Numbered from the stretch's first letter, positions 52,414 to 61,901 are shown. The stretch is DNA of 64,000 nucleotides from Spongiibacter taiwanensis (GCF_023702635.1 NZ_CP098455.1:3038001-3102000), one strand, 5' to 3'. The notes: generated by a model from the letters alone, not told the origin. Numbers and translations: made by a program.

Positions 52414-55089
52414 ATGAACCAAGCCGCACTCGATATTGCAGAAACCCTTCAGGACGTCAGGCAGGACTGGCTTGAATCCATTCACTATATTCTCGACGCC
52501 TACGGCGAAGAGGGGGTTCGGGAGGTGCTGCGCAGTGTGCAGAATCACGTCTTGTCCCTCGGGGTTCCCCTCAACGAGGCGACCCTAAATACACCCTACA
52601 TCAACTCTATTCCCCTGGCTCGGCAGCCCATGTATCCCGGGGACATCGAACTGGAGAAGCGAATTGAAAATATCATTCGCTGGAATGCCATGGCGATGGT
52701 GTTGCAGGCTCAGGATCAGCAGTCCGGAGTGGGCGGGCATATCGCCACCTATACCTCGGCAGCGACCATGCTGGAGGTGGGCTTTAATCATTTCTTTCGC
52801 TGTCGCTCAGAGGAATACGGCGGCGATCTGGTGCTGGTCCAGCCCCATGCGGCGCCCGGTGTTTATGCCCGGGCCTTTCTGGAGGGGCGCCTGAGCGAAC
52901 AACAGCTGGCCAATTTTCGCCGGGAGCTGCAGCCCGGGGGCGGCTTGTGCTCGTATCCCCATCCGCGTTCGATGCCGGAATTCTGGCAGATGCCCAATGC
53001 CTCAATGGGCTTGTCCACTCCGTCGGCCATCTATCAGGCGCGCTTTGCCAAGTACCTTGAGGCCCGGGGCCTGAAGCCGGCTAACGGCGGCAAAATCTGG
53101 TGTTTTATTGGCGATGGTGAGGCCGATGAGCCCGAGGTGATGGGCACCATCAATATCGCCGCCCGAGAAAATCTGGATAACTTAGTGCTGGTGGTCAACT
53201 GTAATCTGCAGCGCCTCGACGGCCCCGTTCGCGGCAATGGCAAGATCATTCAGGAACTGGAGCGCAGCTTCCGCGGTGCCGATTGGCAGGTAATCAAAGT
53301 GATCTGGGGGAGCGGCTGGGACGGCTTACTGGCCAGTGACCGCAAGGGCGTATTGCGCCGCCGAATGGAAGAGTGCGTAGACGGTGATTACCAGTACTTT
53401 TCCATTTTGCCCGGCAATGTTCAGCGCGAGCATTGGGTAGAGAACAACCCCGAGCTCAAGGCAATGATGAATACCCTGACTGACGACGAGATTCGCGATA
53501 TCAAGCGAGGTGGTCAAGACCCGAAGAAAGTCTATGCCGCCTTTGACCGCGCGGGTAAATCCTCAGGCAAACCCACGGTGATTCTGGTCAAAACCGTGAA
53601 AGGTGACGGCATGGGCAAGGCGGCCCAGGGCCGCAATACCGCGCACCAGAAGAAGAACCTCGACGAGAGCGAACGACTGGAGTGCGCTCGAAATTACGGT
53701 ATCCCGCTTCCTGAAGAGGACGCTAGGAAGGCGGCGTTTTATCTGCCGCCAGAGGACAGCCCCGAGCGGGAGTACCTGATGCGCCGACGGCAGGAGTTGG
53801 GTGGCCATCTGCCTGCCCGGGTAGTGGATTGCCCTGCCATCGAGGCGCCGAGCCGAGAGGAGTTTGCCGAGTTTGATGCGGGTAGCAAGGGGCGTGAGGT
53901 GTCTACCACCATGGTGGTGGTGCGCATTCTGTCGCGGCTGCTCAAGAGCAAATCCCTGGGTAAGTTCATTGTGCCCATTGTGCCGGATGAGGCCCGTACC
54001 TTTGGCATGGACGGCCTGTTCGGCCAGGCCGGTATCTATTCGCCCCAAGGGCAAAATTACACCCCGGTAGATAGCGACAGCCTGATGGTCTATCGGGAGG
54101 CAAAAGATGGCCAGATTCTGCAGGAAGGGATCTGCGAGACCGGTGCCATCGCCTCGTTTATGGCCGCCGGTACCGCCTACGCCGTGCACGGTGTGCCGAT
54201 GATTCCCTTTTATATTTTCTACTCCATGTTTGGCTTTCAGCGGGTTGGCGACATGATCTGGGCCTGCGGCGACATGATGTGCCGGGGCTTTCTGCTCGGC
54301 GGCACCGCCGGTCGCACCACCCTCAACGGTGAGGGCCTGCAACATCAGGATGGCCACTCGCCCTTGTTGGCAGCCACCGTACCCAACATGAAGGCCTACG
54401 ATCCTGCCTTTGGTTTTGAGTTGGCAGTGATTATTCGTGACGGCATTGACCGCATGTATCGTCAGGGTCAGAACCTGCTCTACTACCTGACGGTGTATAA
54501 CGAGAATTATCCGATGCCGGCCATGCCCGATGCTGAAAATATCGAAGAGGGCATTCTGCGCGGCGCCTATTGCTACCGCCGTGGCAGTGGCGACGGCGCC
54601 CGGATTAACCTGCTGAGCAGTGGCGCGATTATGCAGCAGGCCCTGGCGGCGGCAGAGCACCTGGAGGGCTTGGGCTATGCCGTGGCGATCTACAGCGTGA
54701 CCAGCTTTATCGAGTTGAGCCGGGAGGCAGAGGATTGCGACCGCTGGAACCGACTGCACCCGGAGGCAGAGCTGCGGCGCTCCTGGCTGGAGCAGCTGCT
54801 CGCGAACGAGGAAGGGGTGTTCGTCAGCGCGACTGATTATATGAAGTCCCTGCCCAATATGATCGCCAAGTGGATTCCCGGCCCCTACACCACCCTGGGC
54901 ACCGATGGCTATGGCGTGAGCGAAGCGCGGCCTGAGCTGCGCCGTTACTTTGAAGTGGCCAGCGCAGACATCAGCTTTGCCGCCCTCAGCGCCCTGTATC
55001 GCCAGGGTGATATCGATCTGGTCACCCTTGAGGCTCAGCGAACGGCGCTGGATATCGACACAGATAAATTCAATCCGGTATCGCGGTGA
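52414..55089 (+). CDS. aceE: Pyruvate dehydrogenase E1, homodimeric AceE type
   Basis: An 891-residue E1 matching AceE in length and layout. The thiamine-diphosphate motif GDGEADEPEVMG runs to CNLQRLDGPVRGNG, and GLQHQDGHSPLLAATVPN is in the second half. It decarboxylates pyruvate (or a small 2-oxoacid) and acylates E2 lipoyl groups. Ten nt separate it from the E2 gene. No lipoamide dehydrogenase gene is in the window. It sits in a catabolic cluster and could be a second, dedicated complex; that needs the rest of the genome. The 283-nt gap upstream shows no operator copy. Confidence 0.93.
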   Translation: MNQAALDIAETLQDVRQDWLESIHYILDAYGEEGVREVLRSVQNHVLSLGVPLNEATLNTPYINSIPLARQPMYPGDIELEKRIENIIRWNAMAMVLQAQDQQSGVGGHIATYTSAATMLEVGFNHFFRCRSEEYGGDLVLVQPHAAPGVYARAFLEGRLSEQQLANFRRELQPGGGLCSYPHPRSMPEFWQMPNASMGLSTPSAIYQARFAKYLEARGLKPANGGKIWCFIGDGEADEPEVMGTINIAARENLDNLVLVVNCNLQRLDGPVRGNGKIIQELERSFRGADWQVIKVIWGSGWDGLLASDRKGVLRRRMEECVDGDYQYFSILPGNVQREHWVENNPELKAMMNTLTDDEIRDIKRGGQDPKKVYAAFDRAGKSSGKPTVILVKTVKGDGMGKAAQGRNTAHQKKNLDESERLECARNYGIPLPEEDARKAAFYLPPEDSPEREYLMRRRQELGGHLPARVVDCPAIEAPSREEFAEFDAGSKGREVSTTMVVVRILSRLLKSKSLGKFIVPIVPDEARTFGMDGLFGQAGIYSPQGQNYTPVDSDSLMVYREAKDGQILQEGICETGAIASFMAAGTAYAVHGVPMIPFYIFYSMFGFQRVGDMIWACGDMMCRGFLLGGTAGRTTLNGEGLQHQDGHSPLLAATVPNMKAYDPAFGFELAVIIRDGIDRMYRQGQNLLYYLTVYNENYPMPAMPDAENIEEGILRGAYCYRRGSGDGARINLLSSGAIMQQALAAAEHLEGLGYAVAIYSVTSFIELSREAEDCDRWNRLHPEAELRRSWLEQLLANEEGVFVSATDYMKSLPNMIAKWIPGPYTTLGTDGYGVSEARPELRRYFEVASADISFAALSALYRQGDIDLVTLEAQRTALDIDTDKFNPVSR

Positions 55090-55099
55090 GGGCCTGGTG

Positions 55100-56428
55100 A
55101 TGAGTAATGCAACCGAGATTATTTTGCCGGCGCTGGGCGACAGCGACCGTATTACTGGAGAGATTGTCCGTCTGGCAGCCGTAGGGGAAGCCCTCAGCGC
55201 TGGCGACATCTTTATGGAAGTCGAAACCGACAAGGTGGTGGTGGAGATTCCGGCGCCCAGCAGCGGTGTGATCGACAGTCTATCGGTCAGCCTTGGCCAG
55301 CAGGTTTGCGGCGGCGATGTAGTGGGCTATTTGCGCAGTGAGGGGGATGCCGCGAATGAGGAGACTCCCGCCGCCGACACGGCTGAGTTTGCGGAGCGTA
55401 TCGAGAATGACGAAGAGGCTCCGGCCCCACAGACACCTGCCTCGGCGAATCCGCCAGCCATGGAGAGTACAGCTCCAGCGGCTGAGCAAGCCGCTGTTGC
55501 CGGTATGCAAGAGAGTGAGCCCGCTGGTGAACTGAATGTCTATCCCGCCGGCCCCGCCGCTCGCCAGTTGGCGCGCACGCTGGGTGTGGACCTTGGCGAT
55601 ATCACGGGCACCGGCGCCCGGGGGCGAATCACCAAAGAGGATGTCATCCGGCATACCCGCCAGCGTTTGCGCCAGCCCGAGGCGCAGGGGGTCTCCGCCG
55701 CGCCAGCGCTGCCGGATATCTCGCGTTTTGGTGAAGTAGCGTCACGCTCCCTGAGCGGTATTGGCAAGGCAACGGCGCGCAATATGACCATTGCCTGGCA
55801 ACAGATTCCCCATGCCTGGGTTCAGGAAGAGATTGATATCACCGAGCTGGAAGCTCTGCGCAAGCGCTTTAAGAACGAAAGCAAAGATAATCCGCCGCTG
55901 ACCGTTACCGCGCTGTTGTGCAAGATTGTAGCGCTGGCCCTGACCCGCTTCCCCGACTTCAACAGTGTGTTGGATGCGCAGGCCCAGCAGGTCTTACAGC
56001 GCAAGTACGTCAATATCGGGGTGGCGGTGGATACACCTCGGGGTTTGGTGGTGCCAGGGATTCGCGATGCCGAGAAAAAATCGGCTCTGAGCATTGCCAT
56101 TGAGTTGAAACAAATCAGCGAGCGGGCAGTGGCTGGAAAGCTCACCGCAGCGGAATTAGAAGGTAATGGTTTCACCATCTCCAATCTCGGCGGCTTGGGT
56201 GTGTCGGGCTTGTTTCCAGTAGTCAACTGGCCAGAAGTGGCCATTTTGGGTGTGGCATCGAGCCGCAGCCGCTGTGTGATGGATGACGGGGCGGTGAGCA
56301 ATCGGCTGATCATGCCGGTGACCCTGGGCTTTGACCATCGGGTGATTAACGGCGCCGATGCGGCGCGCTTTCTGGGGTTTTTGCGCCAGTGCCTGGAAGA
56401 GCCGGGCCTGGCGTTGATCGTCGCCTAA
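55100..56428 (+). CDS. aceF: Dihydrolipoamide acyltransferase E2
   Basis: A 442-residue E2. One lipoyl domain (Lys45 in VETDKVVVEI), a long Ala/Pro/Glu linker, a peripheral-subunit-binding domain (GPAARQLARTLGVDLGDI), and a C-terminal catalytic domain with DHRVINGADAARF. The Asn after HRVI, where many E2s have Asp, is known in gammaproteobacterial acetyltransferases. Having a single lipoyl domain instead of two or three is shorter than classic enterobacterial AceF. ATG 55100 follows GAGG; the longer open frame overlaps E1. Confidence 0.92.
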   Translation: MSNATEIILPALGDSDRITGEIVRLAAVGEALSAGDIFMEVETDKVVVEIPAPSSGVIDSLSVSLGQQVCGGDVVGYLRSEGDAANEETPAADTAEFAERIENDEEAPAPQTPASANPPAMESTAPAAEQAAVAGMQESEPAGELNVYPAGPAARQLARTLGVDLGDITGTGARGRITKEDVIRHTRQRLRQPEAQGVSAAPALPDISRFGEVASRSLSGIGKATARNMTIAWQQIPHAWVQEEIDITELEALRKRFKNESKDNPPLTVTALLCKIVALALTRFPDFNSVLDAQAQQVLQRKYVNIGVAVDTPRGLVVPGIRDAEKKSALSIAIELKQISERAVAGKLTAAELEGNGFTISNLGGLGVSGLFPVVNWPEVAILGVASSRSRCVMDDGAVSNRLIMPVTLGFDHRVINGADAARFLGFLRQCLEEPGLALIVA

Positions 56429-56521
56429 AAAATAGCAATAGCCGCCATAGGCTCAGCTGGCTTGTGGGCGGCTGAGTGAGGTGGAACACTCCCTTCATTA
56501 AAAAAATAAGTGAAAGACAGC

Positions 56522-58162
56522 ATGACGAACTCAGAAAAAATCGGTCCCGTTTTGATCGCTGGTGGTGGCCCGGTCGGCATGACCCTGGCGCTGGAACTTG
56601 CCCGCCATGGTGTGGCAAGCACCCTTGTTGAGCGCAATAGCACCACCACCCGTCATCCCAAAATGGATTTGACCAATGGCCGCAGCATGGAGTTGTTTCG
56701 CCGTCTCGGCATTGTCGATGCGGCCCGGGCGGCAGGAGTGCCGGAGGATCAGGATCTCGATATTACCTACGCCACCAGTGCGACTGGCTATCTGTTGCAT
56801 CGCTTCAACTACGGCCCGCCAGCAGAGTTTCGCACCCGCAGTCGGGAGCTGAACGACGGCACCATGACCCTGGAACCGCCAATGCGGGTGTCCCAGGTGA
56901 TGCTGGAGCCGGTGCTGAAAGCGGCCATTGATGCCGAGCCCTTGATCGATGTGATGTTTGGCTGGGCCTTTGACAGCTTCAGCCAGGATGCCGACGGGGT
57001 CAGCTCGGATATTGTGAATCAGAACAGCGGCGAGCGCCGGACACTGCGCAGCCAGTATCTGGCGGGCTGCGACGGTGGTGGCAGTCGGGTGCGCAAGATC
57101 GCGGGTATTGGCCTGGAAGGGGACTTTGGCATTGTGCCGATCTACATGGTCCATTTCCGCTCCGAGGCATTGGATGTGCTGGCAAAATTTGGTGCTGCCT
57201 ATCACCTGCAGACGGGGGTGGGCACCCTGATCAGCCAGAACGGCCGGGATATCTGGACCTTACACGCGGTGCTGCCGCCGGGCAGCGACCTGGACAACGT
57301 CGATGAAGCCGACCTGCTGCGCCGCTTTGCCGGACAGGATTTCGACTTCGAAATTCTGGTGGCCAATCACTGGACGCCCCATCAGGTGGTTGCCGATCGC
57401 TACCGGGAAGGGCGCGTGTTCTTGGCCGGGGACGCCGCCCATCAGTTTATCCCCACTGGCGGTTACGGCATGAATACCGGAGTGTGGGATGCCGCCGACC
57501 TGGGTTGGAAGCTATCTGCGGTGATCAACGGCTGGGGCGGTGAAGCCCTGCTTGAGAGCGTCGAGGAACGGCGCAAAATTGCGCTGCAAAACCGCGATGC
57601 TGCCGCCAGCAATATGGGCGAGCGCTTTGCCATTGAAGGGTTTATTCAGCAGCAGCGTGAGCAATTCGACTTGGAAGCTGCTGACAACCAGTCTGTGCGA
57701 GATGCTATCAGCGCTGAAATCCAGCGTATCGGCAATGCTGAAAACGAGAGCTACGGCATTGAGCACGGTTACCGCTATATCGACTCGCCGGTGATTTCCT
57801 ATGATCAGCCCGACACCCTGGCGCCGGTCTTTGATCGTCTTAGGGTTCAGCCCTCGGCGTATCCCGGTTGTCGTCTGCCCCATTTCTATCTGGGCGATGG
57901 TAGCGCCTTGTATGACCGTCTTGGTCGGGAGTTCACCCTGATTACCCTTGGCACCGCCGATGGCAGTGCGCTGTTAGCCGCCGCCGAAGAGCAGGGCATT
58001 CCGGTGGATCTGCTGGCCCTGGGTGATGAACCCTCACTGCGCCGCCTCGGCTACGACTTCATATTGGTTCGCCCAGATCACCACATTGCCTGGAGCGGCA
58101 CCGCGATGCCTAACGATTGTGCCGGGGTGCTGGCGCGGGTCGCCGGTCACATATCGCCTTAA
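56522..58162 (+). CDS. FAD-dependent aromatic-type monooxygenase
   Basis: A 546-residue class A flavin monooxygenase of the PheA/TfdB/MhpA type. GGGPVGMTLALELARHG near residue 13 binds FAD, LAGCDGGGSRVR is the DG motif, and FLAGDAAHQFIPTGGYGMNTG is the second FAD signature. A C-terminal thioredoxin-like domain ends at about residue 545. It hydroxylates phenols or polyketide-like rings with NAD(P)H. It lies 93 nt after E2 and 34 nt before the exported SnoaL-like gene. The substrate is unknown, but a ring-containing compound is implied. Confidence 0.9.
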   Translation: MTNSEKIGPVLIAGGGPVGMTLALELARHGVASTLVERNSTTTRHPKMDLTNGRSMELFRRLGIVDAARAAGVPEDQDLDITYATSATGYLLHRFNYGPPAEFRTRSRELNDGTMTLEPPMRVSQVMLEPVLKAAIDAEPLIDVMFGWAFDSFSQDADGVSSDIVNQNSGERRTLRSQYLAGCDGGGSRVRKIAGIGLEGDFGIVPIYMVHFRSEALDVLAKFGAAYHLQTGVGTLISQNGRDIWTLHAVLPPGSDLDNVDEADLLRRFAGQDFDFEILVANHWTPHQVVADRYREGRVFLAGDAAHQFIPTGGYGMNTGVWDAADLGWKLSAVINGWGGEALLESVEERRKIALQNRDAAASNMGERFAIEGFIQQQREQFDLEAADNQSVRDAISAEIQRIGNAENESYGIEHGYRYIDSPVISYDQPDTLAPVFDRLRVQPSAYPGCRLPHFYLGDGSALYDRLGREFTLITLGTADGSALLAAAEEQGIPVDLLALGDEPSLRRLGYDFILVRPDHHIAWSGTAMPNDCAGVLARVAGHISP

Positions 58163-58196
58163 AAATTACTGCCTAACGACAATAACAGAGGTTCTT

Positions 58197-58865
58197 ATGA
58201 AGAAATTGCAATCCTTGATTCCCGCCGTCTGTCTGGCTCTGAGCTGCGCGTTGACCTCAGCCTGTGTATCGGCGGGAGATGTGATGACCGAGCGCAAGTG
58301 GGAAGCGCCCAAAGCGCTGTTTGGCACCGACCCTAAAGTCATGGCGGAGATTGTCGCCATGGAGAAGGCTGTTGAGAAGAACTACAACGAAGAATTCATT
58401 AAAGACCCGGATAACCCGCTGCGCTACTACGCCGACAGCGAGGATATCAGCTTTATCGACATTCTTGCGCCGGGCCAGTACCACGGCGAAGACGTGCGCA
58501 ATTGGTTTAACTTCATTGGTCCAAAATTTGTCGGTGACCTGTATTTGAAAAACATGCATGTCTACGCCAAAGGCACCACGGGCTTTGTGTACATGAATCA
58601 GATCTACAAGATTCCCGGACCGAACAACACGCCCATTTACTGGGTCATGCGTCAGACCGATGTGGTCGAAAAAATTGATGGCCAGTGGAAAATTTTGCAC
58701 ACCCACTTGTCTTTCGCTGCTGATCCCGTGGATCTCAACCCGGCGACCTGGGTGCTGGATTACGACATGACCCCGCGTGAAATGCCCTGGGTGACCGGCT
58801 ATGGCGGCTGTGACCCCCAATGCCTGCTGGAAAAGTCGAACCCCCAGGTAGATGAGTCCAAGTAA
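58197..58865 (+). CDS. Exported SnoaL-like protein
   Basis: A 222-residue protein with a signal peptide; the LTSAC sequence could be an imperfect lipobox, or cleavage may follow VSA. The mature part shows a nuclear-transport-factor-2/SnoaL layout with VDVVEKIDG-like and WKILHTHLSFAADP segments. AGAGG precedes ATG 58197; the longer frame overlaps the monooxygenase. An exported SnoaL-type protein next to a cytosolic monooxygenase is unusual. It may bind or modify substrate in the periplasm. Confidence 0.78.
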   Translation: MKKLQSLIPAVCLALSCALTSACVSAGDVMTERKWEAPKALFGTDPKVMAEIVAMEKAVEKNYNEEFIKDPDNPLRYYADSEDISFIDILAPGQYHGEDVRNWFNFIGPKFVGDLYLKNMHVYAKGTTGFVYMNQIYKIPGPNNTPIYWVMRQTDVVEKIDGQWKILHTHLSFAADPVDLNPATWVLDYDMTPREMPWVTGYGGCDPQCLLEKSNPQVDESK

Positions 58866-59014
58866 AAAGGTCCGATCAAAAAAAACCAATAGGGCTTATA
58901 GCGTGTTGCTGGTTTCTAAGTGCAGAGCGATTTCGTACTTTGGTAGCTGGCAAGTGAGCCGAAAGAAATAAGAATGCGCGCCGCTGTGCGCGCCTCGATA
59001 ACGGAGTTACACCT

Positions 59015-60217
59015 ATGGCGGTTGCTTCCCCAAATTTGCAACAAGACTTACCTCTGAGTTTTGATCAGGACGCCGAAGCAGCCGCGATGGCGGCGGCCAA
59101 GGCGATGCGTCCCTTGTTGCGTAAACACACCCAGACCCACCATAAAATCGGTGAAATGGTGGCCGAGGTCGTTGCGGCAGTCACCGAGGCCAAATTGCAC
59201 GGACTATCGGTGCCAAAGCGCTGGGGCGGCGGCAATCTTTCGTCGGTGGGTTTGGCGCGGGTATCGGCAGAGGTGGCGCGGGGCTGTCCGTCAACGGCAT
59301 GGAGTGTGTCCATCACCAATTCTGTGGCGTGGATGGCTTCGCAAATGAAGGACTCGCTGCAAAAGGCCGTGTTCAGTAAAGGCATTCCGATGATGACCAG
59401 TCCCCAGAATGGCGCGGGGACTTTGTCGGAGGTTGAGGGCGGCTACTTGCTTAATGGTCGCTGGGCCTATGGCTCCAACTGCCACCACGCCAAATACGCG
59501 CTGCTGCAAGGCATGTTGGGTGAGCAGCCGATTATGTGTCTGGTAGGAATCGACGAAGTCCGGCGGCTCGATACCTGGGATGTGGTGGGTATGCGCGGCT
59601 CGGGCTCCGATACCCTGGTAGCTGAAAATGTGTTTGTTCGCACAGACCACACCACCAAGATGGCGGGTGTTTCCAGTGGCGAACCCCATACCTTTACCAT
59701 GGAGTCCAGCGATTACTGGGTTGCCTTCCCGCTGCTGCGAGCCAAGGCCCTGGGTGTATTGGTTGGCGCCGTAGAGGGTCAGCTGGATGCGGTGGTGGCG
59801 GGCAAGGAAAAGCCGGTTCTGTACACCAATTATCCACAACGGCAGGATTCTGGCGCGTATCGGGCATCCATCGGTGAAGCGGCAACCAAGATACGCTCAG
59901 CGCGTTGTATTATGGATTCAACCAACAAAATGGTGGACGACGCTGCGCTTGAAGCACGCTATTTCACCGTTGAAGAAAGTCATCATATTCGCGCCGAAGT
60001 GGCGCTGGCGATCAAGCTGTTGAGCGATGCCTCCTCCATGTTGATGGACTTAGCCGGGTCGTCCGCCTTCAGCGAGTCGAATCTGTGTCAGCGCTACTGG
60101 CTGGATTTCAATGTTGGTTCGCGCCATGTGATTTTTAATCAATGCATAAGCTATGAAGCCTATGGCGATTTTGTTCTCGATCGGGAATTGAGTGTGATGA
60201 ACCCGCTATTTGTGTAG
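59015..60217 (+). CDS. Group D flavin monooxygenase-like (acyl-CoA dehydrogenase fold, HsaA/HpaB-C-like)
   Basis: A 400-residue acyl-CoA dehydrogenase-fold protein whose C-terminal third resembles the type 2 dehydrogenase/HsaA oxygenase domain rather than beta-oxidation dehydrogenases. SARGCPSTAW-type (VARGCPSTAWSVSI) and GGYLLNGRWAYGSNCHHA segments are characteristic. Members use reduced FMN or FAD from a partner reductase to hydroxylate aromatic substrates. The reductase at 47812-48294 is a candidate partner. GGAG is 8 nt before the ATG, and the P450 follows. Confidence 0.86.
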   Translation: MAVASPNLQQDLPLSFDQDAEAAAMAAAKAMRPLLRKHTQTHHKIGEMVAEVVAAVTEAKLHGLSVPKRWGGGNLSSVGLARVSAEVARGCPSTAWSVSITNSVAWMASQMKDSLQKAVFSKGIPMMTSPQNGAGTLSEVEGGYLLNGRWAYGSNCHHAKYALLQGMLGEQPIMCLVGIDEVRRLDTWDVVGMRGSGSDTLVAENVFVRTDHTTKMAGVSSGEPHTFTMESSDYWVAFPLLRAKALGVLVGAVEGQLDAVVAGKEKPVLYTNYPQRQDSGAYRASIGEAATKIRSARCIMDSTNKMVDDAALEARYFTVEESHHIRAEVALAIKLLSDASSMLMDLAGSSAFSESNLCQRYWLDFNVGSRHVIFNQCISYEAYGDFVLDRELSVMNPLFV

Positions 60218-60245
60218 AGTGCTGTCGGCCAACGGTTAAATAATT

Positions 60246-60260
60246 GAGCGGCTTCCGCTC
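60246..60260 (+). terminator. Small hairpin downstream of the monooxygenase
   Basis: GAGCGG-CTT-CCGCTC, six perfect pairs, 28 nt after the stop and 60 nt before the P450 start. No T-run, so attenuation or processing is as likely as termination. Confidence 0.35.
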
Positions 60261-60321
60261 GAAAACCTTTGCCAAGCGCTATTAACTAGAAAAATAAACG
60301 CAACAATAGATTGGTATTTTT

Positions 60322-61515
60322 ATGGAGCAGAGCATTCCAGCACATGTCCCTCAGGATCGCGTACGGGACGTGGATATATACAATATTCCCGGCGGTGAGG
60401 TAGACCCCTTCGCCGCATGGAAAAGCATTAAGGACGCATCCCCGGACATGTTTTATACCCCCCACTACGGTGGCTACTGGGTGGCTAACAGTGCCGAACT
60501 GGTGCATCGTATTCTCACCGATACCGAGACTTTTACTTCCCGTCAGGCGGTGCTGGTACCCGATATGCCGCCAGGCACGCCGGATTTTCCGCCCTTGATG
60601 ACGGATCCGCCGGAGCACCGCGCCTTTCGCCATCCCTACAATATTGCGCTGTCGCCAAGCAAAGTGCCCGAGCTGGGTGATCTCGCCCGTGACGCGATTA
60701 ACCGCTGTATTGATACGGTTATTGCCCAGGGGGAGTGCGAATTTATGGCCGATGTGGCGCTGCATGTTCCCATCGTGGTGGTGATGAAATTACTTGGCCT
60801 GCCCTTTGAAGACCGGGAGCGCCTGATTCCGCTGGTGGATGCGGTGACCCACGGCGACAATCCCCAGGCCCGGGGCGAAGCGGCAATGGGTGTGTTTGCC
60901 TACTGCGACGAATGGGTCACTCGCCGTGAACAGGAGCCCGGCGAAGACCTGATTAGCCGCTTTCACCGGATCACCGTGGGCGACCGTCCGGTAAGTCATA
61001 TGGAAGTCACCGCCTCGGTAACCATCTTGTTGCTGGGTGGTCTGGACTCGGTGTCCCACACCATGGGCTTTATGATGAAGTTTTTGGCCGAGAACCCCGA
61101 GCACCGCCGTGAACTGGTTGCCGATCCCAGCAAGATTCCTGTGGCGGTCGACGAAATGCTGCGGCGTTTCTCTATTGTGTCAACGGCGCGCAAAGTGCTC
61201 AAAGACGTCGAGCTGGACGGTGTGACCCTGCGGGCAGGTGAGAAAATCATCGTTGAAATGTGTATGCATGCGCTCGACGAACGAGCCTGGGAAGACCCAA
61301 TGAAGGTTGATTTTGGCCGTTGCCCGAAAAAAGTACCGAGCTTTGGTGAAGGGCCTCACAAGTGCGTGGGCATGAATCTGGCGCGTACCGAGTTGAACGC
61401 ATTGCTGGAAGAGTGGCTCCGCCGCATTCCGGAGTTTGAAATCAAGGCCGCTGAGAAAGTGGTAACAATGACCGGCCAGAACATCGGGATTCACGCATTG
61501 CCGCTGTCGTGGTAA
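60322..61515 (+). CDS. Cytochrome P450, CYP101 (P450cam)-like
   Basis: A 397-residue P450 aligning with P450cam, notably LLLGGLDSVSH, EMLRRFS, MHALDERAW and GIHALPL. The haem loop is FGEGPHKCVG (Cys348), and ExxR is E278/R281. The acid-alcohol pair is Asp242-Ser243 where P450cam has Asp-Thr. The segment TPDFPPLMTDPPEHR aligns with the camphor-contact region but has Pro87 where P450cam has Tyr96. So camphor is probably not the substrate. A ferredoxin gene follows 59 nt later; no reductase is present in the window. Confidence 0.93.
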   Translation: MEQSIPAHVPQDRVRDVDIYNIPGGEVDPFAAWKSIKDASPDMFYTPHYGGYWVANSAELVHRILTDTETFTSRQAVLVPDMPPGTPDFPPLMTDPPEHRAFRHPYNIALSPSKVPELGDLARDAINRCIDTVIAQGECEFMADVALHVPIVVVMKLLGLPFEDRERLIPLVDAVTHGDNPQARGEAAMGVFAYCDEWVTRREQEPGEDLISRFHRITVGDRPVSHMEVTASVTILLLGGLDSVSHTMGFMMKFLAENPEHRRELVADPSKIPVAVDEMLRRFSIVSTARKVLKDVELDGVTLRAGEKIIVEMCMHALDERAWEDPMKVDFGRCPKKVPSFGEGPHKCVGMNLARTELNALLEEWLRRIPEFEIKAAEKVVTMTGQNIGIHALPLSW

Positions 61516-61574
61516 GCGAATTCTGGAAAATAAATTGAACGGTGTGGCCTTGCAGCAAAGGTGGTGGAAACATA

Positions 61575-61886
61575 ATGACAGTATTGATTTTTGAAAATGC
61601 TTCTGGTGAGCAGACGCGGGTAGAGGCCACGGCAGGCAATAGCGTAATGGAAACCGCGTTGGCAGCCGGAGTGGATGGCATTCTGGCGGATTGCGGTGGT
61701 GGCTGCAGTTGCGCTACCTGTCATTGCTATGTCGACCCGGGCATTTTTCCCGAGGCAGATGGCATTGAACGCGAAATGCTGGAATGCGTGCTGAACCCTC
61801 AGCCGCGCAGCCGCTTGAGTTGTCAATTAGTGGTCAGCGAGGCCATGGGTGAGGTAGTTATTCAACTGCCGGAATCTCAAATATAA
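61575..61886 (+). CDS. Putidaredoxin-like [2Fe-2S] ferredoxin
   Basis: 103 residues. Cluster ligands are C40, C46, C49 and C83 (DCGGGCSCATC and RLSCQL), as in putidaredoxin. An extra Cys44 lies within the loop. The C-terminus ends QLPESQI, where putidaredoxin ends in the functional Trp. It would deliver electrons to the adjacent P450. ATG 61575 is preferred over the TTG-type extension at 61542. A GC hairpin follows. Confidence 0.93.
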   Translation: MTVLIFENASGEQTRVEATAGNSVMETALAAGVDGILADCGGGCSCATCHCYVDPGIFPEADGIEREMLECVLNPQPRSRLSCQLVVSEAMGEVVIQLPESQI

Positions 61887-61901
61887 ATCTGGATCAGGGC
61901 T

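Noticed and set aside
53563-55233. 556-codon minus-strand open frame opposite PDH E1
   Set aside because: The E1 frame is clearly coding; the antisense frame is a codon-bias shadow without recognisable motifs.
55100-56428. Asn instead of Asp in the E2 DHRVING motif as an inactivating change
   Set aside because: Asn at this place is known in gammaproteobacterial acetyltransferases.
60322-61515. Calling the P450 a camphor hydroxylase
   Set aside because: The Tyr96-equivalent position appears to be Pro and the acid-alcohol pair differs, so only CYP101-like is supported.
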